A stretch of DNA of 64,000 nt from Bacillus sp. FJAT-42315 (GTDB taxonomy: Bacteria > Bacillota > Bacilli > Bacillales > Domibacillaceae), in the NCBI RefSeq assembly GCF_002797375.1, contig NZ_KZ454941.1:3485744-3549743 (forward strand). The letters run 5' to 3'. Positions 52,170 to 60,787 of this stretch are shown in pieces. Every line of letters starts with the position of its first letter. Positions within the stretch are counted from its first letter, which is position 1. The notes beneath the pieces are model-generated. The model saw nothing but the letters and a program-made list of their open reading frames with translations. It had not been told where the DNA came from and made no database searches. The position numbers and the translations under genes were made by a program.

Positions 52170-52293
52170 CTCGCCCCCTCATATTACTTTATTACATAGG
52201 TTTCCCTAATTATGTTTCGTTGCATTCAATGAAAAAGAGTGTAACACATTTTACTTTTTTCAGCACTTAAAATGATTCGTAATCCGAAATAAA

Positions 52294-52329
52294 AAATCCT
52301 AATAAGAGAGTTTTCTCTTATTAGGATTT
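52294..52329 (-). terminator. Perfect 16-bp terminator of the thi operon
   Basis: AAATCCTAATAAGAGA (52294-52309) is fully complementary to 52314-52329 with a GTTT loop; on the minus strand followed by TTT. It ends thiG-thiH-tenI-thiS-thiF. Confidence 0.92.
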
Positions 52330-52335
52330 ATCATG

Positions 52336-53349
52336 TTAGCTAAACAACTGATGGTATAGCTTTTTCGCGACGGCTATATCTTTCGTTCCGTGAATCAACA
52401 TCCGCCCATCTTGAAACAACACAATTCGGTAATCAAATAATTTCGCTGATAACAAAAATCCATTTGATTTCACATCAATGTTTTGTTTTTGAAGCAAGGA
52501 GGCCAGCTCATCTAGTTGATAGCTTCTTCCTTGTGGCGGGCGAATTTGCACCGTTTCTCTTCCACATAGTACAGCCACTCTCGTTTGGTTTTCCTTTTGC
52601 AAAAAGGGATAGTGTGGTTGACTCCCACATGAAGGGCAGTCTTTCTTTCGTAAAGAAGCAACCCGAATCGATGAAAATGTATTTTTCCACAAATCAAAAG
52701 CAACGAGCTCTCGGCGAACATCAGACAGCTTTCCTGAAAGAATTTTCAATGCCTCTGCCCCTTGATAAGCGGCAGTCACTTGGACAGCTGGTGCAATCAC
52801 GCCCGTTGTATCACATGTCATGCCTTCTGTCGGCAACACATCAAGTAAACAATGAAGACATGGACCGACTCCAGGTATGATAGGAAAGCTGATTCCTTGG
52901 CTACCGACACAAGCTCCGTAAATCCAAGGAATATGATATTTTTGCGATAAATCATTGATGATAAAACGAGTTTCAAAATTGTCCGTCCCATCTAAAAGTA
53001 GGTTGGGCGACTGCTTGTTGATCACCTCCTCTAGCTCCTCGGGCCCTGCATCTACTGTAATCGCTGTAATTTGAATATCAGAATTGATCTCTTCTAATCT
53101 TTGCTTCGCCGCAACGGCTTTCGGAAGTCGATCCTTGGCATGCTGTTCGGTAAATAACTGTTGTCGCTGTAGGTTGGTCCAATCAACATAATCGCGGTCA
53201 ATCAGTGTAATATGACCAACACCAGCACGAGCAAGCATTTCTGCCAACGCTGAGCCTAACGCGCCTACCCCAACTAATAGAACATGTTTATTCGTAAAGG
53301 AACCTTTTTCTCGTAAAAAAAGCTCCTGTCTAGAATAACGATCATTCAC
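52336..53349 (-). CDS. thiF: ThiS adenylyltransferase ThiF (MoeB/ThiF/HesA family)
   Basis: 337 residues from GTG 53349, which lies 4 nt past the thiS stop with GGGGG upstream; B. subtilis ThiF begins similarly (NDRYSRQ) and has the same length. ATP-binding VLLVGVGALGSALAEMLARAG (about 22-42), the Arg finger region DWTNLQRQQLF, DGTDNFETRFIIND with the catalytic aspartate, and a zinc pair CPSC. Adenylates the C-terminal glycine of ThiS for sulfur transfer in thiazole synthesis. Confidence 0.93.
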   Translation of the reverse strand: MNDRYSRQELFLREKGSFTNKHVLLVGVGALGSALAEMLARAGVGHITLIDRDYVDWTNLQRQQLFTEQHAKDRLPKAVAAKQRLEEINSDIQITAITVDAGPEELEEVINKQSPNLLLDGTDNFETRFIINDLSQKYHIPWIYGACVGSQGISFPIIPGVGPCLHCLLDVLPTEGMTCDTTGVIAPAVQVTAAYQGAEALKILSGKLSDVRRELVAFDLWKNTFSSIRVASLRKKDCPSCGSQPHYPFLQKENQTRVAVLCGRETVQIRPPQGRSYQLDELASLLQKQNIDVKSNGFLLSAKLFDYRIVLFQDGRMLIHGTKDIAVAKKLYHQLFS

Positions 53350-53353
53350 GACC

Positions 53354-53557
53354 TCATCCCCCACCGACAAAATGAACGATTTCAATCCGATCCCCGTTAG
53401 CAATTGGAGTCGTGTCTAAATCCACCTTTGACACAATCTCCCCGTTTCGTTCAACAATGACCGCTTTGCCATCGAGGGTATATGTTTTCAGCAACATCGC
53501 AACAGTCGGTGAATCAAGATGAATCGTTTCTTGTTTTCCATTAATGATGACATTCAT
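53354..53557 (-). CDS. thiS: Sulfur carrier protein ThiS
   Basis: 67 residues, ubiquitin-like. Ends FVGGG, supplying the diglycine tail that is adenylated by ThiF and converted to thiocarboxylate. Typical MNVIINGKQ start and GDRIEIVHFVGGG end. Overlaps tenI by 4 bp and is followed by thiF. Confidence 0.95.
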   Translation of the reverse strand: MNVIINGKQETIHLDSPTVAMLLKTYTLDGKAVIVERNGEIVSKVDLDTTPIANGDRIEIVHFVGGG

Positions 53558-54174
53558 TTGAAAGTCTCCTCCTCTTTCTGTATCGCTTCACGATAGGCAA
53601 TCGCTTGCTCTAGCGGATGAACATGACCAAAGATACCTGACATAACAGCGATACCCGCTGCTCCAGCCTGCTTCAATTCCTTCACATGGTAAGGCATAAC
53701 TCCTCCAATGGTGATGATGGGTGCTTTCGATAAAACCGAAGCTTCTTTTACTGCCCATAAACCAACAGGAGAAAGTGACGGCTTGCACGCCGTTTCGTAA
53801 ATATGTCCAAGCAGGATAAATTCAGCCCCACGTTCTGCTTGTGTCGCTGCCGCTTCTGGATCATGAACAGAGCATCCCATCATAAGAGAAGGAGCTATTT
53901 GTTTCGCTGCAACGACAGGCAAGCTATTTTCCGTCAATTGTACACCGGCTACTCCCGAGGCTAGCGCCACATCTAGCCGATCATTAATGATAATTTTGTG
54001 AGTAGGCACCCCCGCCACGATAAAACTGTCCACCCATCCCAATAGCTCTTTCGCTGAGCGATGCTTTTCACGAATATGAATATAATCGACAAACGGATGA
54101 ATTTTTGCGGCGATATTCGCTGCTTGCTGTTGCTCTAGTGTTCCTGTTGTTATGACATGAAGTTGAAAAGACAT
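53554..54174 (-). CDS. tenI: Thiazole tautomerase TenI (ThiE-like)
   Basis: 206 residues from ATG 54174 (GGAGG 6-7 bp upstream). TIM barrel of the ThiE/TenI family: YIHIREKHRSAKEL, IIINDRLDVALASGVAGVQL, LMMGCSVHDPEAA, and PIITIGGVMPYHVKEL. Context inside a thiazole operon and the HIREK motif point to TenI, which aromatises the thiazole tautomer, rather than the ThiE synthase. ThiE must be encoded elsewhere. Confidence 0.88.
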   Translation of the reverse strand: MSFQLHVITTGTLEQQQAANIAAKIHPFVDYIHIREKHRSAKELLGWVDSFIVAGVPTHKIIINDRLDVALASGVAGVQLTENSLPVVAAKQIAPSLMMGCSVHDPEAAATQAERGAEFILLGHIYETACKPSLSPVGLWAVKEASVLSKAPIITIGGVMPYHVKELKQAGAAGIAVMSGIFGHVHPLEQAIAYREAIQKEEETFK

Positions 54175-54184
54175 CGCCATCCTC

Positions 54185-55297
54185 CTACACCGTTAAAATA
54201 TCCCAATCTTTACTTACTGGCTGATAGCCTAGTTGCTTCAACCTTGCTTTTACCTCTTCCACTGTGCGAGAATCTGAGATTTCAAACTGACTATTTTCTT
54301 CTTCAACAGTCGTTGCATAACCACCGACCACGGTCGAGGAAGCAGCGGACATTTTCGTCACACCTAATTTGATTAAATGATCGCGAAATCCCGCTTCTTC
54401 TCGCGTTGATAATGTAATTCCAGCACGCGGCATAAATAAACGGAACGCGAGCATCGCCTGCACTAAGTCTCGATCACTGACCTCTACTTTTGGAGCGAAC
54501 CCACCTAGATTCGGGCGAATACGTGGAAAAGAAACCGCAATATCTGTTTCAAGATATTTTTTCTGTAAATATTGCGCATGAAGAGCGGTAAAATAAGACT
54601 CTTTTCTCCAATCATCCAGCCCTAGTAATGCCCCAATATTGACGGAACGCATTCCTGCCTGGCATCCTCTCTCCGGGGCATCGAGGCGATATTTGTAATT
54701 TCTTTTCGGCCCTTTCACATGAAGCTGTTGATAAATCTCCTCATTATATACTTCTTGAAAAACCGTCAACCCGTCGATTCCTGCTTGAAATAATCGCTCA
54801 TATTCTTTCGTATCCAATGGCTGTACTTCAATCGAAATCGAAGCGGCATGCTCCTTCAATATTTGCGCGCCTTCGATTAAGTAATCACTGGACGAATGAA
54901 TGCGTGATTCTCCTGTTAGCAAAATCACATGCTGAATGCCCGTCTCTTTTAACGCTTTTGCCTCTTGATTGATCTCTAAAGCCGTTAATTTTCTTCTTGG
55001 AAAGTCATTATCAAAGCTAAAGCTACAATACGTGCATTTATTGACGCAGTAATCGGTTAAATAAAGCGGTGCAAATAGCACGATTACTTTTCCGAAATGT
55101 TGAGTAGTTAGTTGATGAGCTTTCTGAGCCATTTCCTCTAATCGCTGCCCGGCAGCCGGTGATAATAAAGCCAATAAATCATACTCATCCAGTGTTGATT
55201 TTGATAAGGCTCGGTCGACATCTACTAGTGTCATACGTTCAAATAGTTGGTCGTACGGCTCATGTTTAATATCGTTATATAGATCGTAAAAACTCAT
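54185..55297 (-). CDS. thiH: 2-iminoacetate synthase ThiH (radical SAM)
   Basis: 370 residues. Radical-SAM cluster Cys84-x3-Cys88-x2-Cys91 in DYCVNKCTYCSF, preceded by the VIVLFAPLYLT strand, and a C-terminal BATS-type domain. Cleaves tyrosine to dehydroglycine (plus p-cresol), which feeds ThiG. B. subtilis makes the same intermediate with the oxygen-dependent ThiO, so this lineage uses the oxygen-sensitive alternative. Located between thiG and tenI. Confidence 0.93.
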   Translation of the reverse strand: MSFYDLYNDIKHEPYDQLFERMTLVDVDRALSKSTLDEYDLLALLSPAAGQRLEEMAQKAHQLTTQHFGKVIVLFAPLYLTDYCVNKCTYCSFSFDNDFPRRKLTALEINQEAKALKETGIQHVILLTGESRIHSSSDYLIEGAQILKEHAASISIEVQPLDTKEYERLFQAGIDGLTVFQEVYNEEIYQQLHVKGPKRNYKYRLDAPERGCQAGMRSVNIGALLGLDDWRKESYFTALHAQYLQKKYLETDIAVSFPRIRPNLGGFAPKVEVSDRDLVQAMLAFRLFMPRAGITLSTREEAGFRDHLIKLGVTKMSAASSTVVGGYATTVEEENSQFEISDSRTVEEVKARLKQLGYQPVSKDWDILTV

Positions 55298-55311
55298 GAT
55301 GCCACCCCTTT

Positions 55312-56076
55312 TTAATTTAAAAATCCAGTTAACGGTGAAGAAGCATGTGCTTGTTGAGAAACAGGTCCTAATCCCGCCAAATACGCTTTTCTTCCCGCTT
55401 GAACAGCTAAGTGAAAGGCGACTGCCATATTGATTGGATCGTTCGCCGTCGCAATCGCTGTATTGACTAGTACAGCATCAGCTCCCATCTCCATCGCCTC
55501 AGCCGCTTCAGACGGTCGACCAATTCCAGCATCGACAATGATTGGCAATGTTTTCTCCTCAATCAAAATTCGAATCATTTCCTTCATCTTAATTCCTCTA
55601 TTTGAGCCAATTGGTGAACCAAGAGGCATCACAGCGGCTGCGCCTGCACCTGCTAGCTTTTTCGCTGTCATCAAATCTGGATTGACATAAGGAAGAACAA
55701 CGAACCCTTCCTTCGCCAATATCTCTGTCGCTTTGATCGTTTCCTCGTTATCTGGCAGCAAATATTTTTGATCGGAAATCACTTCGATTTTAATCCAATT
55801 ACCCATCCCGGCTGCTTGCGCTAAACGAGCAATTCTGACCGCTTCCTCTGCCGTTCTCGCACCAGAAGTATTCGGAAGTAATGTGACCCCCGCTGGAATA
55901 TCATGCAAAATATTTTCTTGCCCTGCGCCCAAATCCACTCTTCTTAAAGCAACTGTAACAACTTCTGTACCTGACTGCTCAAAGGCTTGTCTCATCACCG
56001 CGTGATCGGCAAATTTACCTGTGCCTGTAAACAATCGATTCGTTAACTTCTTTCCGCCAATAAACAATTCATCCAT
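55312..56076 (-). CDS. thiG: Thiazole synthase ThiG
   Basis: 254 residues from ATG 56076 (AAGGGAGAG upstream). TIM barrel with the Schiff-base lysine in [10 protein letters not shown], and phosphate-binding [20 protein letters not shown] and [12 protein letters not shown]. Condenses deoxyxylulose phosphate, iminoacetate and ThiS thiocarboxylate into thiazole phosphate. First gene of the operon, about 255 bp downstream of the TPP aptamer. Confidence 0.95.
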   Translation of the reverse strand: MDELFIGGKKLTNRLFTGTGKFADHAVMRQAFEQSGTEVVTVALRRVDLGAGQENILHDIPAGVTLLPNTSGARTAEEAVRIARLAQAAGMGNWIKIEVISDQKYLLPDNEETIKATEILAKEGFVVLPYVNPDLMTAKKLAGAGAAAVMPLGSPIGSNRGIKMKEMIRILIEEKTLPIIVDAGIGRPSEAAEAMEMGADAVLVNTAIATANDPINMAVAFHLAVQAGRKAYLAGLGPVSQQAHASSPLTGFLN

Positions 56077-56098
56077 GTTCTTCTCTCCCTTTTTAAAA

Positions 56099-56240
56099 TT
56101 AAAAGCGAAAGGCGTTTGCCCATCGGCGACAAGCAAAAGACGAGCTGACTGAAAGGTTGCTCTTTAACCTTTTGGACAGATTGGCTTTTGACCTCGAGCC
56201 GATAACGCCTGTAGCTAGACATCAATAAAAGCGAAAGGCG
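56099..56240. repeat. Structured dispersed intergenic element in the thi leader
   Basis: About 140 bp bounded by AAAAGCGAAAGGCG copies (56100-56113 and 56227-56240). Inside, ATCGGC pairs with GCCGAT, AAGCAAAAGACGAGC faces GGCTTTTGACCTCGAG, and AAAGGTTG pairs with TAACCTTT at the tip, giving one long imperfect hairpin. From memory, very similar elements (TGTCTAGCTACAG... on the minus strand) are scattered in Bacillaceae genomes. It lies in the transcribed leader between the riboswitch terminator and thiG. Confidence 0.7.
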
Positions 56241-56265
56241 CGAGGTAAAGCTCAGCTTTTTCCGC

Positions 56266-56295
56266 AAAAAAAGAGCCTGCCACAACGGCAGGCTC
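56266..56295 (-). terminator. TPP-riboswitch-associated terminator
   Basis: GAGCCTGCC (56273-56281) pairs with GGCAGGCTC (56287-56295), 5-nt loop; on the minus strand followed by TTTTTTT. It lies about 35 nt past the TPP aptamer, the usual place for TPP-induced termination. Confidence 0.9.
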
Positions 56296-56330
56296 AGTTT
56301 CTACGCACACAAAAAATAAGCATAAAAAAG

Positions 56331-56411
56331 TAAGCTTCCCTCCGTTGGTATTAACCAAATCAGGTTCAAGAGTTGGATTAAATCCTCTCAGCCATGACGG
56401 CACCCCTAGCT
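56331..56411 (-). promoter_or_regulatory. TPP riboswitch (THI element)
   Basis: On the minus strand the aptamer reads GCTAGGGGTGCC, GGCTGAGAGG, AACCTGATTTGGTTAATACC and CGGAGGGAAGC in order, the conserved blocks of the thi box. It controls the thiG-thiH-tenI-thiS-thiF operon by thiamine pyrophosphate-dependent termination. The 75 bp between it and the bioI stop hold the AT-rich promoter. Confidence 0.96.
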
Positions 56412-56486
56412 TTTATTTATAATATTCAATTATCAATAGTATAACGCTCATAGTTACTTTTGTTAAGGGGGCTTTTTGCACATCAG

Positions 56487-57686
56487 CTACCATGTAACGA
56501 TCAATTGATTTAATGCCCTAAAACCAATTAGCCTTCTCCACTGCAGTTGTTCTGTCTCTAATTGAAGGTTTTCAAATCGTTGGATGAGCGGCTGGATTGC
56601 CATTTGTGCTTCTAATTTCGCTAACATCGCACCAATACAGAAGTGCGAGCCATTTCCGAATGCAAGGTGAGAATTAGGATTGCGAGTAATATCTAATGCA
56701 TTAGGATTCGTGAATATTCTCGGATCACGATTAGCCGCTCCAATTAAAACGTACACTTGCTCACCTTTTTTAATGCATACATTATAGATGTCGATATCTT
56801 GTGCAGCCACCCGAGCGACCATTTGCGTCGGACTTTCATAACGCAGAAATTCTTCAACAGCGGATGCAATAAGCGATGGATTCTCCTTTAATCGCAGGAG
56901 CTGCTCACGATTTTGTAGTAAAGCTAGAACGGAATTACTAATGAGATTGACGGTTGTCTCATGCCCGGCAATGACGAGTAAAATACAAGCAGAAAGTATC
57001 TCTTCATCTGACAATTTATGATCCTGTTCTGCCTTTAGCAACTGACTAATTAAATCCTTCTCAGGCATCTCTCTTCTTGCTTGAATAAGATTATTAAAGT
57101 AATCGATCAAGCTCTTCATCGTCTCATTCCCATGAACTAGCGTCTTTCTTGAGCGAGTAAAGTCAATCGATTCAATTAAATGAATCGCCCAACCTCTAAA
57201 TTGATGGCGCTCCCCTCTAGGTATTCCGATGATTTTGGCGATAATCAAACTAGCTAACGGAAACGCAAAATCCGCAATAATATCCATTCGCTTTTGATCC
57301 TGCACCTCATCTAGTAAGTCATGAGCTGTTTTTTCTATGTAAGGACATAAATCATTCAGTGCAGTCGGCGTGAAAAACTGGCTGATCAACAAGCGTAACC
57401 GCCGATGATCTTGATTATTTTTAAAAAGCATCATATCGCTTTGAACGTTTTTTAACTGTTCAAATTTTTTCGTTGTTTGAGGCAACGGAATTCGATTTTC
57501 AAAGCGACTGTCTTTCAATATCGTCATGGCTTCTTCATACCCAGTCACATACCACCCTGGTTGTTTAAGTGCCATTCCTTTCATTATGGGACTCTCTGAT
57601 CGTAGCTCATCGTAAATGGGGTACGGATTTTCTATTGACTGAGGCAAAGCTAAAATTGCGGGTGAAACGAGTACATCATTTGCCAT
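56487..57686 (-). CDS. bioI: Cytochrome P450 BioI (pimelate-forming)
   Basis: 399 residues. I-helix AGHETTVNLI (about 245), ExxR in EEFLRYE (about 289), and the heme-binding FGNGSHFCIGAMLA (about 345) with the cysteine ligand. Lies 15 bp after bioF in the bioW-bioF-bioI unit. BioI cleaves fatty-acyl chains carried on ACP to pimelate units for biotin synthesis. Assignment to BioI rests on operon context as well as P450 motifs. Confidence 0.9.
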   Translation of the reverse strand: MANDVLVSPAILALPQSIENPYPIYDELRSESPIMKGMALKQPGWYVTGYEEAMTILKDSRFENRIPLPQTTKKFEQLKNVQSDMMLFKNNQDHRRLRLLISQFFTPTALNDLCPYIEKTAHDLLDEVQDQKRMDIIADFAFPLASLIIAKIIGIPRGERHQFRGWAIHLIESIDFTRSRKTLVHGNETMKSLIDYFNNLIQARREMPEKDLISQLLKAEQDHKLSDEEILSACILLVIAGHETTVNLISNSVLALLQNREQLLRLKENPSLIASAVEEFLRYESPTQMVARVAAQDIDIYNVCIKKGEQVYVLIGAANRDPRIFTNPNALDITRNPNSHLAFGNGSHFCIGAMLAKLEAQMAIQPLIQRFENLQLETEQLQWRRLIGFRALNQLIVTW

Positions 57687-57701
57687 ATTTGACCCTCCAA
57701 T

Positions 57702-58874
57702 TCATTGAATGACACCTAACTCTTTTCCAATGAGATGAAATGTTTGTAACAAAGTTTGGATATCTTCATCTGTATGATCCGCAGTGACGGTTAGTCGAAT
57801 GCGACTTTCTCCTGCCGGTACAGTGGGCGGGCGAATGGCAGGTGCATAAATGCCGCTTTCCGTTAACTTTTTCGCAAAAGTAAGAGCCACATCATTTTCT
57901 CCAATAATAATTGGAATGATGGGTGTATCATCTCCCGTTACAATAAAACCCATTTCTTCTAAACTTGTTTTGATTTCTATTATTTTCGCAAACAATTGTT
58001 GTCGCTTTACTTGCCCTTGTTCGATCAACTCAAATGCAACGTAAGAAGCGGCACAAATAGCTGGAGGAATCGACGTTTGAAAAATAAAGGTACGTGCATG
58101 ATTCAGCAAAAAATCGATTAACATCTTTGAGCCAGCAACAAACCCACCTTCTGTTCCCACAGCTTTACTTAACGTGCCGATCATGACATCTGGCTGCACA
58201 TTAAAAAATTCACTCGTCCCTCGCCCATTTTCACCTAACACACCCGTGCCGTGAGCATCATCGACAATTACAAAAGCCTCATATTGTTTCGCTAAAGACA
58301 TGATTTGATCAAGCGGCGCAATCGTACCATCCATACTAAACACACCATCCGTCACGATAAAGCGTCTTTCATATACTTGAGTTTCTTGTAACCGCTGTTC
58401 CAGATGCGACATATTGATATGGTCATAAACGACTGTGTTGGCTTTCGATAATCGGCAACCATCAATAATGCTGGCGTGATTGAATTGATCGCTAAGAATG
58501 ACATCTCCTTTTTCAGGCAAGGAAGAAAGCACGCCGATATTCGCTAAATAGCCGTTTGAAAATAGAAGAGCTGCTTCTGTCTTCTTAAAGTTGGCAATCC
58601 GTTCTTCCAGCTTTTGATGCCACTCCGTGTGACCCGTCGTTAACCGGGAACCACTACTACCTACTCCAAACTCATGTAAAATCGTTTCTGCAGCATACAC
58701 TAAACATCGCTCATTGGCTAACCCTAAATAATCATTAGACGAAAAAACTAGCTGGCTTTGTCCTTCCATTATCCTTTCTGACCGAGGAGCTGTACTCATC
58801 GTTCGCAGTTGACGATACAAATTAGATGCCTTTGTTTCATCGAGACGACTACCTAACCATTCGTTTAGTGCCAT
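57702..58874 (-). CDS. bioF: 8-amino-7-oxononanoate synthase BioF
   Basis: 390 residues, alpha-oxoamine synthase. Motifs: SNDYLGLANE, GSSGSRLTTGHTEWHQKLE, VDDAHGTGVLG (PLP-contacting His/Asp), and the PLP lysine in GTLSKAVGTEGGF (about 235). Condenses pimeloyl-CoA with alanine. Flanked by bioW 16 bp upstream and bioI 15 bp downstream; bioA, bioD and bioB are not in the window. Confidence 0.94.
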   Translation of the reverse strand: MALNEWLGSRLDETKASNLYRQLRTMSTAPRSERIMEGQSQLVFSSNDYLGLANERCLVYAAETILHEFGVGSSGSRLTTGHTEWHQKLEERIANFKKTEAALLFSNGYLANIGVLSSLPEKGDVILSDQFNHASIIDGCRLSKANTVVYDHINMSHLEQRLQETQVYERRFIVTDGVFSMDGTIAPLDQIMSLAKQYEAFVIVDDAHGTGVLGENGRGTSEFFNVQPDVMIGTLSKAVGTEGGFVAGSKMLIDFLLNHARTFIFQTSIPPAICAASYVAFELIEQGQVKRQQLFAKIIEIKTSLEEMGFIVTGDDTPIIPIIIGENDVALTFAKKLTESGIYAPAIRPPTVPAGESRIRLTVTADHTDEDIQTLLQTFHLIGKELGVIQ

Positions 58875-58890
58875 GACCGAATCCCCCTTA

Positions 58891-59658
58891 TTATTCTTCC
58901 TTCCATTGAATAAGAACCGGTTGTTTTTCTAAGAAGTGTATGTAAGAACCTATATCATATGATCCATCAACGAAAAAAATACGACAGCCTTGCTCATCTC
59001 CATGCTCTTTTAAACGTGAGATACGCTGGTAGCCTAACGTTTTACTGGCCACATACCCCGTTATATATTCAGGATCATCAGACCAACATAATTCGGCGAC
59101 AGTCGCTGGGTGTGCACTCACCTTTGTGGCTAGCACGAGCGCTTCCTTCACCCGCAAATGACTCGGCTCATGAAAATAATCCGCCCACTTTTCAAAATTA
59201 GCCTTCATCCAGTCCATGCGTGACACACGCACACCCTTTTGATGACGATCATCGATTCGTTCACCCGAATGAACATCGACCAATATAGCTCCTCTCATCT
59301 CTTGATCACTCATCAGCTTTTCATACACTTTGTCGATCACTTCTCTTTTGATTCCAGATTGCTCTAACAGCTCACGTGCCAATACTTGTCCCACTTCCAC
59401 TGATTCCACTTTATTCTTCCGGAGCAATAATGGTTCAATTCGTTTAATTGGCTCATCGATAGCATCAAATTGAATTTGCACAAAATCTGGATTCCCTCTC
59501 GAATGAGTTAATGCCTTTTCTAGTAAATGATTGACCGATTGTCTCATATTTTCATAAGTTGAAAGCATCTCCCCACCTGAAATATGCTTGCCCCCTTGCT
59601 CATGAGCCCCTCCTTTAGCTGCTCTCATTCGAACACTATAAAACACTTCCTTCTGCAT
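58891..59658 (-). CDS. bioW: 6-carboxyhexanoate-CoA ligase BioW
   Basis: 255 residues from ATG 59658 (GGGGGTGA 4-5 bp upstream), matching the family start (FYSVRMRA); an upstream extension to 59820 would run through the promoter. Conserved BioW blocks GGKHISGGE, KGVRVSRMDW, AELCWSDDPEYITGYVA and GCRIFFVDG. Activates free pimelate to pimeloyl-CoA. First gene of the bio unit, under a BirA-type operator. Confidence 0.95.
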   Translation of the reverse strand: MQKEVFYSVRMRAAKGGAHEQGGKHISGGEMLSTYENMRQSVNHLLEKALTHSRGNPDFVQIQFDAIDEPIKRIEPLLLRKNKVESVEVGQVLARELLEQSGIKREVIDKVYEKLMSDQEMRGAILVDVHSGERIDDRHQKGVRVSRMDWMKANFEKWADYFHEPSHLRVKEALVLATKVSAHPATVAELCWSDDPEYITGYVASKTLGYQRISRLKEHGDEQGCRIFFVDGSYDIGSYIHFLEKQPVLIQWKEE

Positions 59659-59694
59659 TCTTTCACCCCCGATAGTTAACCAAAATCGATATAT

Positions 59695-59732
59695 ATGTAA
59701 ACTATGATAATATTTAAGTTTACATTTTTCAA
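59695..59732 (-). promoter_or_regulatory. bioW promoter overlapped by a BirA-type operator
   Basis: Minus strand: TTGAAA (59727-59732), 17-bp spacer, TATCAT (59704-59709). Within it ATGTAAAC-N15-GTTTACAT (59695-59725) is an inverted repeat matching the BirA consensus TTGTAAAC-N14/15-GTTTACAA except its outermost pair. BirA with biotinyl-AMP would block this promoter when biotin is plentiful. Confidence 0.78.
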
Positions 59733-59776
59733 TATTTATTGCCATTAAATAGAGAAATGATCCATATAGTGAACGA

Positions 59777-59846
59777 AATTGGGCGGGAATGAAGGAAAAT
59801 CGGGCGCAAACCACCTTCAATTGGGCGAGAATTTAGTCGAATTAGG
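59777..59846. repeat. Imperfect 21-22-bp tandem repeat (AATTGGGCG-type)
   Basis: Three full units plus a partial one beginning AAATTGGGCGGGAAT, AAATCGGGCGCAAA, AATTGGGCGAGAAT and AATTAGGCATG, spaced 21-22 bp. Intergenic, between the bio promoter and a terminator. Elements of this look occur between genes in Bacillaceae by recollection. Confidence 0.6.
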
Positions 59847-59873
59847 CATGTTTCTTTCATCCACACAAAAAAA

Positions 59874-59913
59874 GCTGTCTAGAAAGTCAGCTTTCACCAA
59901 CTTTCTAGACAGC
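59874..59913 (-). terminator. Perfect 14-bp terminator, homologous to the hairpin at 48731
   Basis: GCTGTCTAGAAAGT (59874-59887) is fully complementary to 59900-59913; 12-nt loop CAGCTTTCACCA. On the minus strand followed by TTTTTTT. Ends the small membrane protein gene at 59916. Confidence 0.88.
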
Positions 59914-59915
59914 CC

Positions 59916-60206
59916 CTAAATCGCTTCTCTTCTGCGATCTCTCATAATAACCAATAACATGTATACACTAAATACTAATATAATTGAAGCGATGATCATC
60001 AATCCATACGAATCGCGCATGTTTAACAACCAACGATTTATAAAATGAAATACGCTAATAGATAGCAAGAAACCTAAATACACACTTTTTCTCTTTGAAT
60101 GCCCACTTCCATCATCAGCAAACTTGATATAGCTAAACGATAGCCAAACAAAAAGTGGAAAATAAAAAGTCACTAAACAGACAAAAAATATACCATTATA
60201 GTTCAA
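59916..60206 (-). CDS. Hypothetical small membrane protein
   Basis: About 96 residues from a TTG at 60206 (GAGCAGG 5 bp upstream). The open frame reaches 60368, but the extra part is low-complexity and crosses the probable promoter. Three hydrophobic segments (GIFFVCLVTFYFPLFVWLSF, VYLGFLLSISVFHF, GLMIIASIILVFSVYMLLVI) separated by a charged loop (DDGSGHSKRK) and ending in MRDRRREAI. No family recognised. Divergent from the YfmQ-like gene. Confidence 0.62.
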   Translation of the reverse strand: MNYNGIFFVCLVTFYFPLFVWLSFSYIKFADDGSGHSKRKSVYLGFLLSISVFHFINRWLLNMRDSYGLMIIASIILVFSVYMLLVIMRDRRREAI

Positions 60207-60327
60207 TATTACCTGCTCATTACCTATATAAAATATTATATAATAAAAAAGATTTTTGTATTTGTTATTCCAACAATGCCATTGATTTCTTTGGTAAAAA
60301 CTATCATTACATAAGGAGTGGTGTAAT

Positions 60328-60756
60328 ATGGAATGGATTGCTATTATTATAATATCAGGTATTATCAAATTATTAATGAGTCCTCCAAGTATACTTGTGG
60401 GATGGATTGTAAGTAAATTTGCACTTCATCCAAAACTGGATTCGAAAGATGTGACTATAACATTTAACGGAAAGCACTTAAAAGAAGAAGAAAACGCTAA
60501 ATTTATTGACCATTTCAATAAAGCTTGCTTTCTAAAAAAACATGATATGTTTCCGGGCAATGAAAAATCATTTCTACATCCAGAGACTAATGTTACCCCA
60601 TTTGTCATCAATTTTAAAAAAGGCAAACAAGATGTAAACTTCTTTATTTATAATTACGATCATCACGTTGATGTCGTCAAGCAGTACAAGGAGAAGATTG
60701 TTTCTTATAGTATTAGCTCTGACCATCTTCAAAAATTCCCCATACCTACTATATAA
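60328..60756 (+). CDS. YfmQ-family protein
   Basis: 142 residues. An N-terminal hydrophobic segment (about 3-28: WIAIIIISGIIKLLMSPP) followed by VSKFALHPKLDSKDVTITFNGK, the pattern of Bacillus YfmQ proteins, and a soluble C-terminal domain. Probably membrane-anchored. Function unknown. GGAGTGGTG site before ATG; own hairpin terminator. Confidence 0.78.
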   Translation: MEWIAIIIISGIIKLLMSPPSILVGWIVSKFALHPKLDSKDVTITFNGKHLKEEENAKFIDHFNKACFLKKHDMFPGNEKSFLHPETNVTPFVINFKKGKQDVNFFIYNYDHHVDVVKQYKEKIVSYSISSDHLQKFPIPTI

Positions 60757-60787
60757 ACATAGTAAGCTTGATTTATATAATTACACA

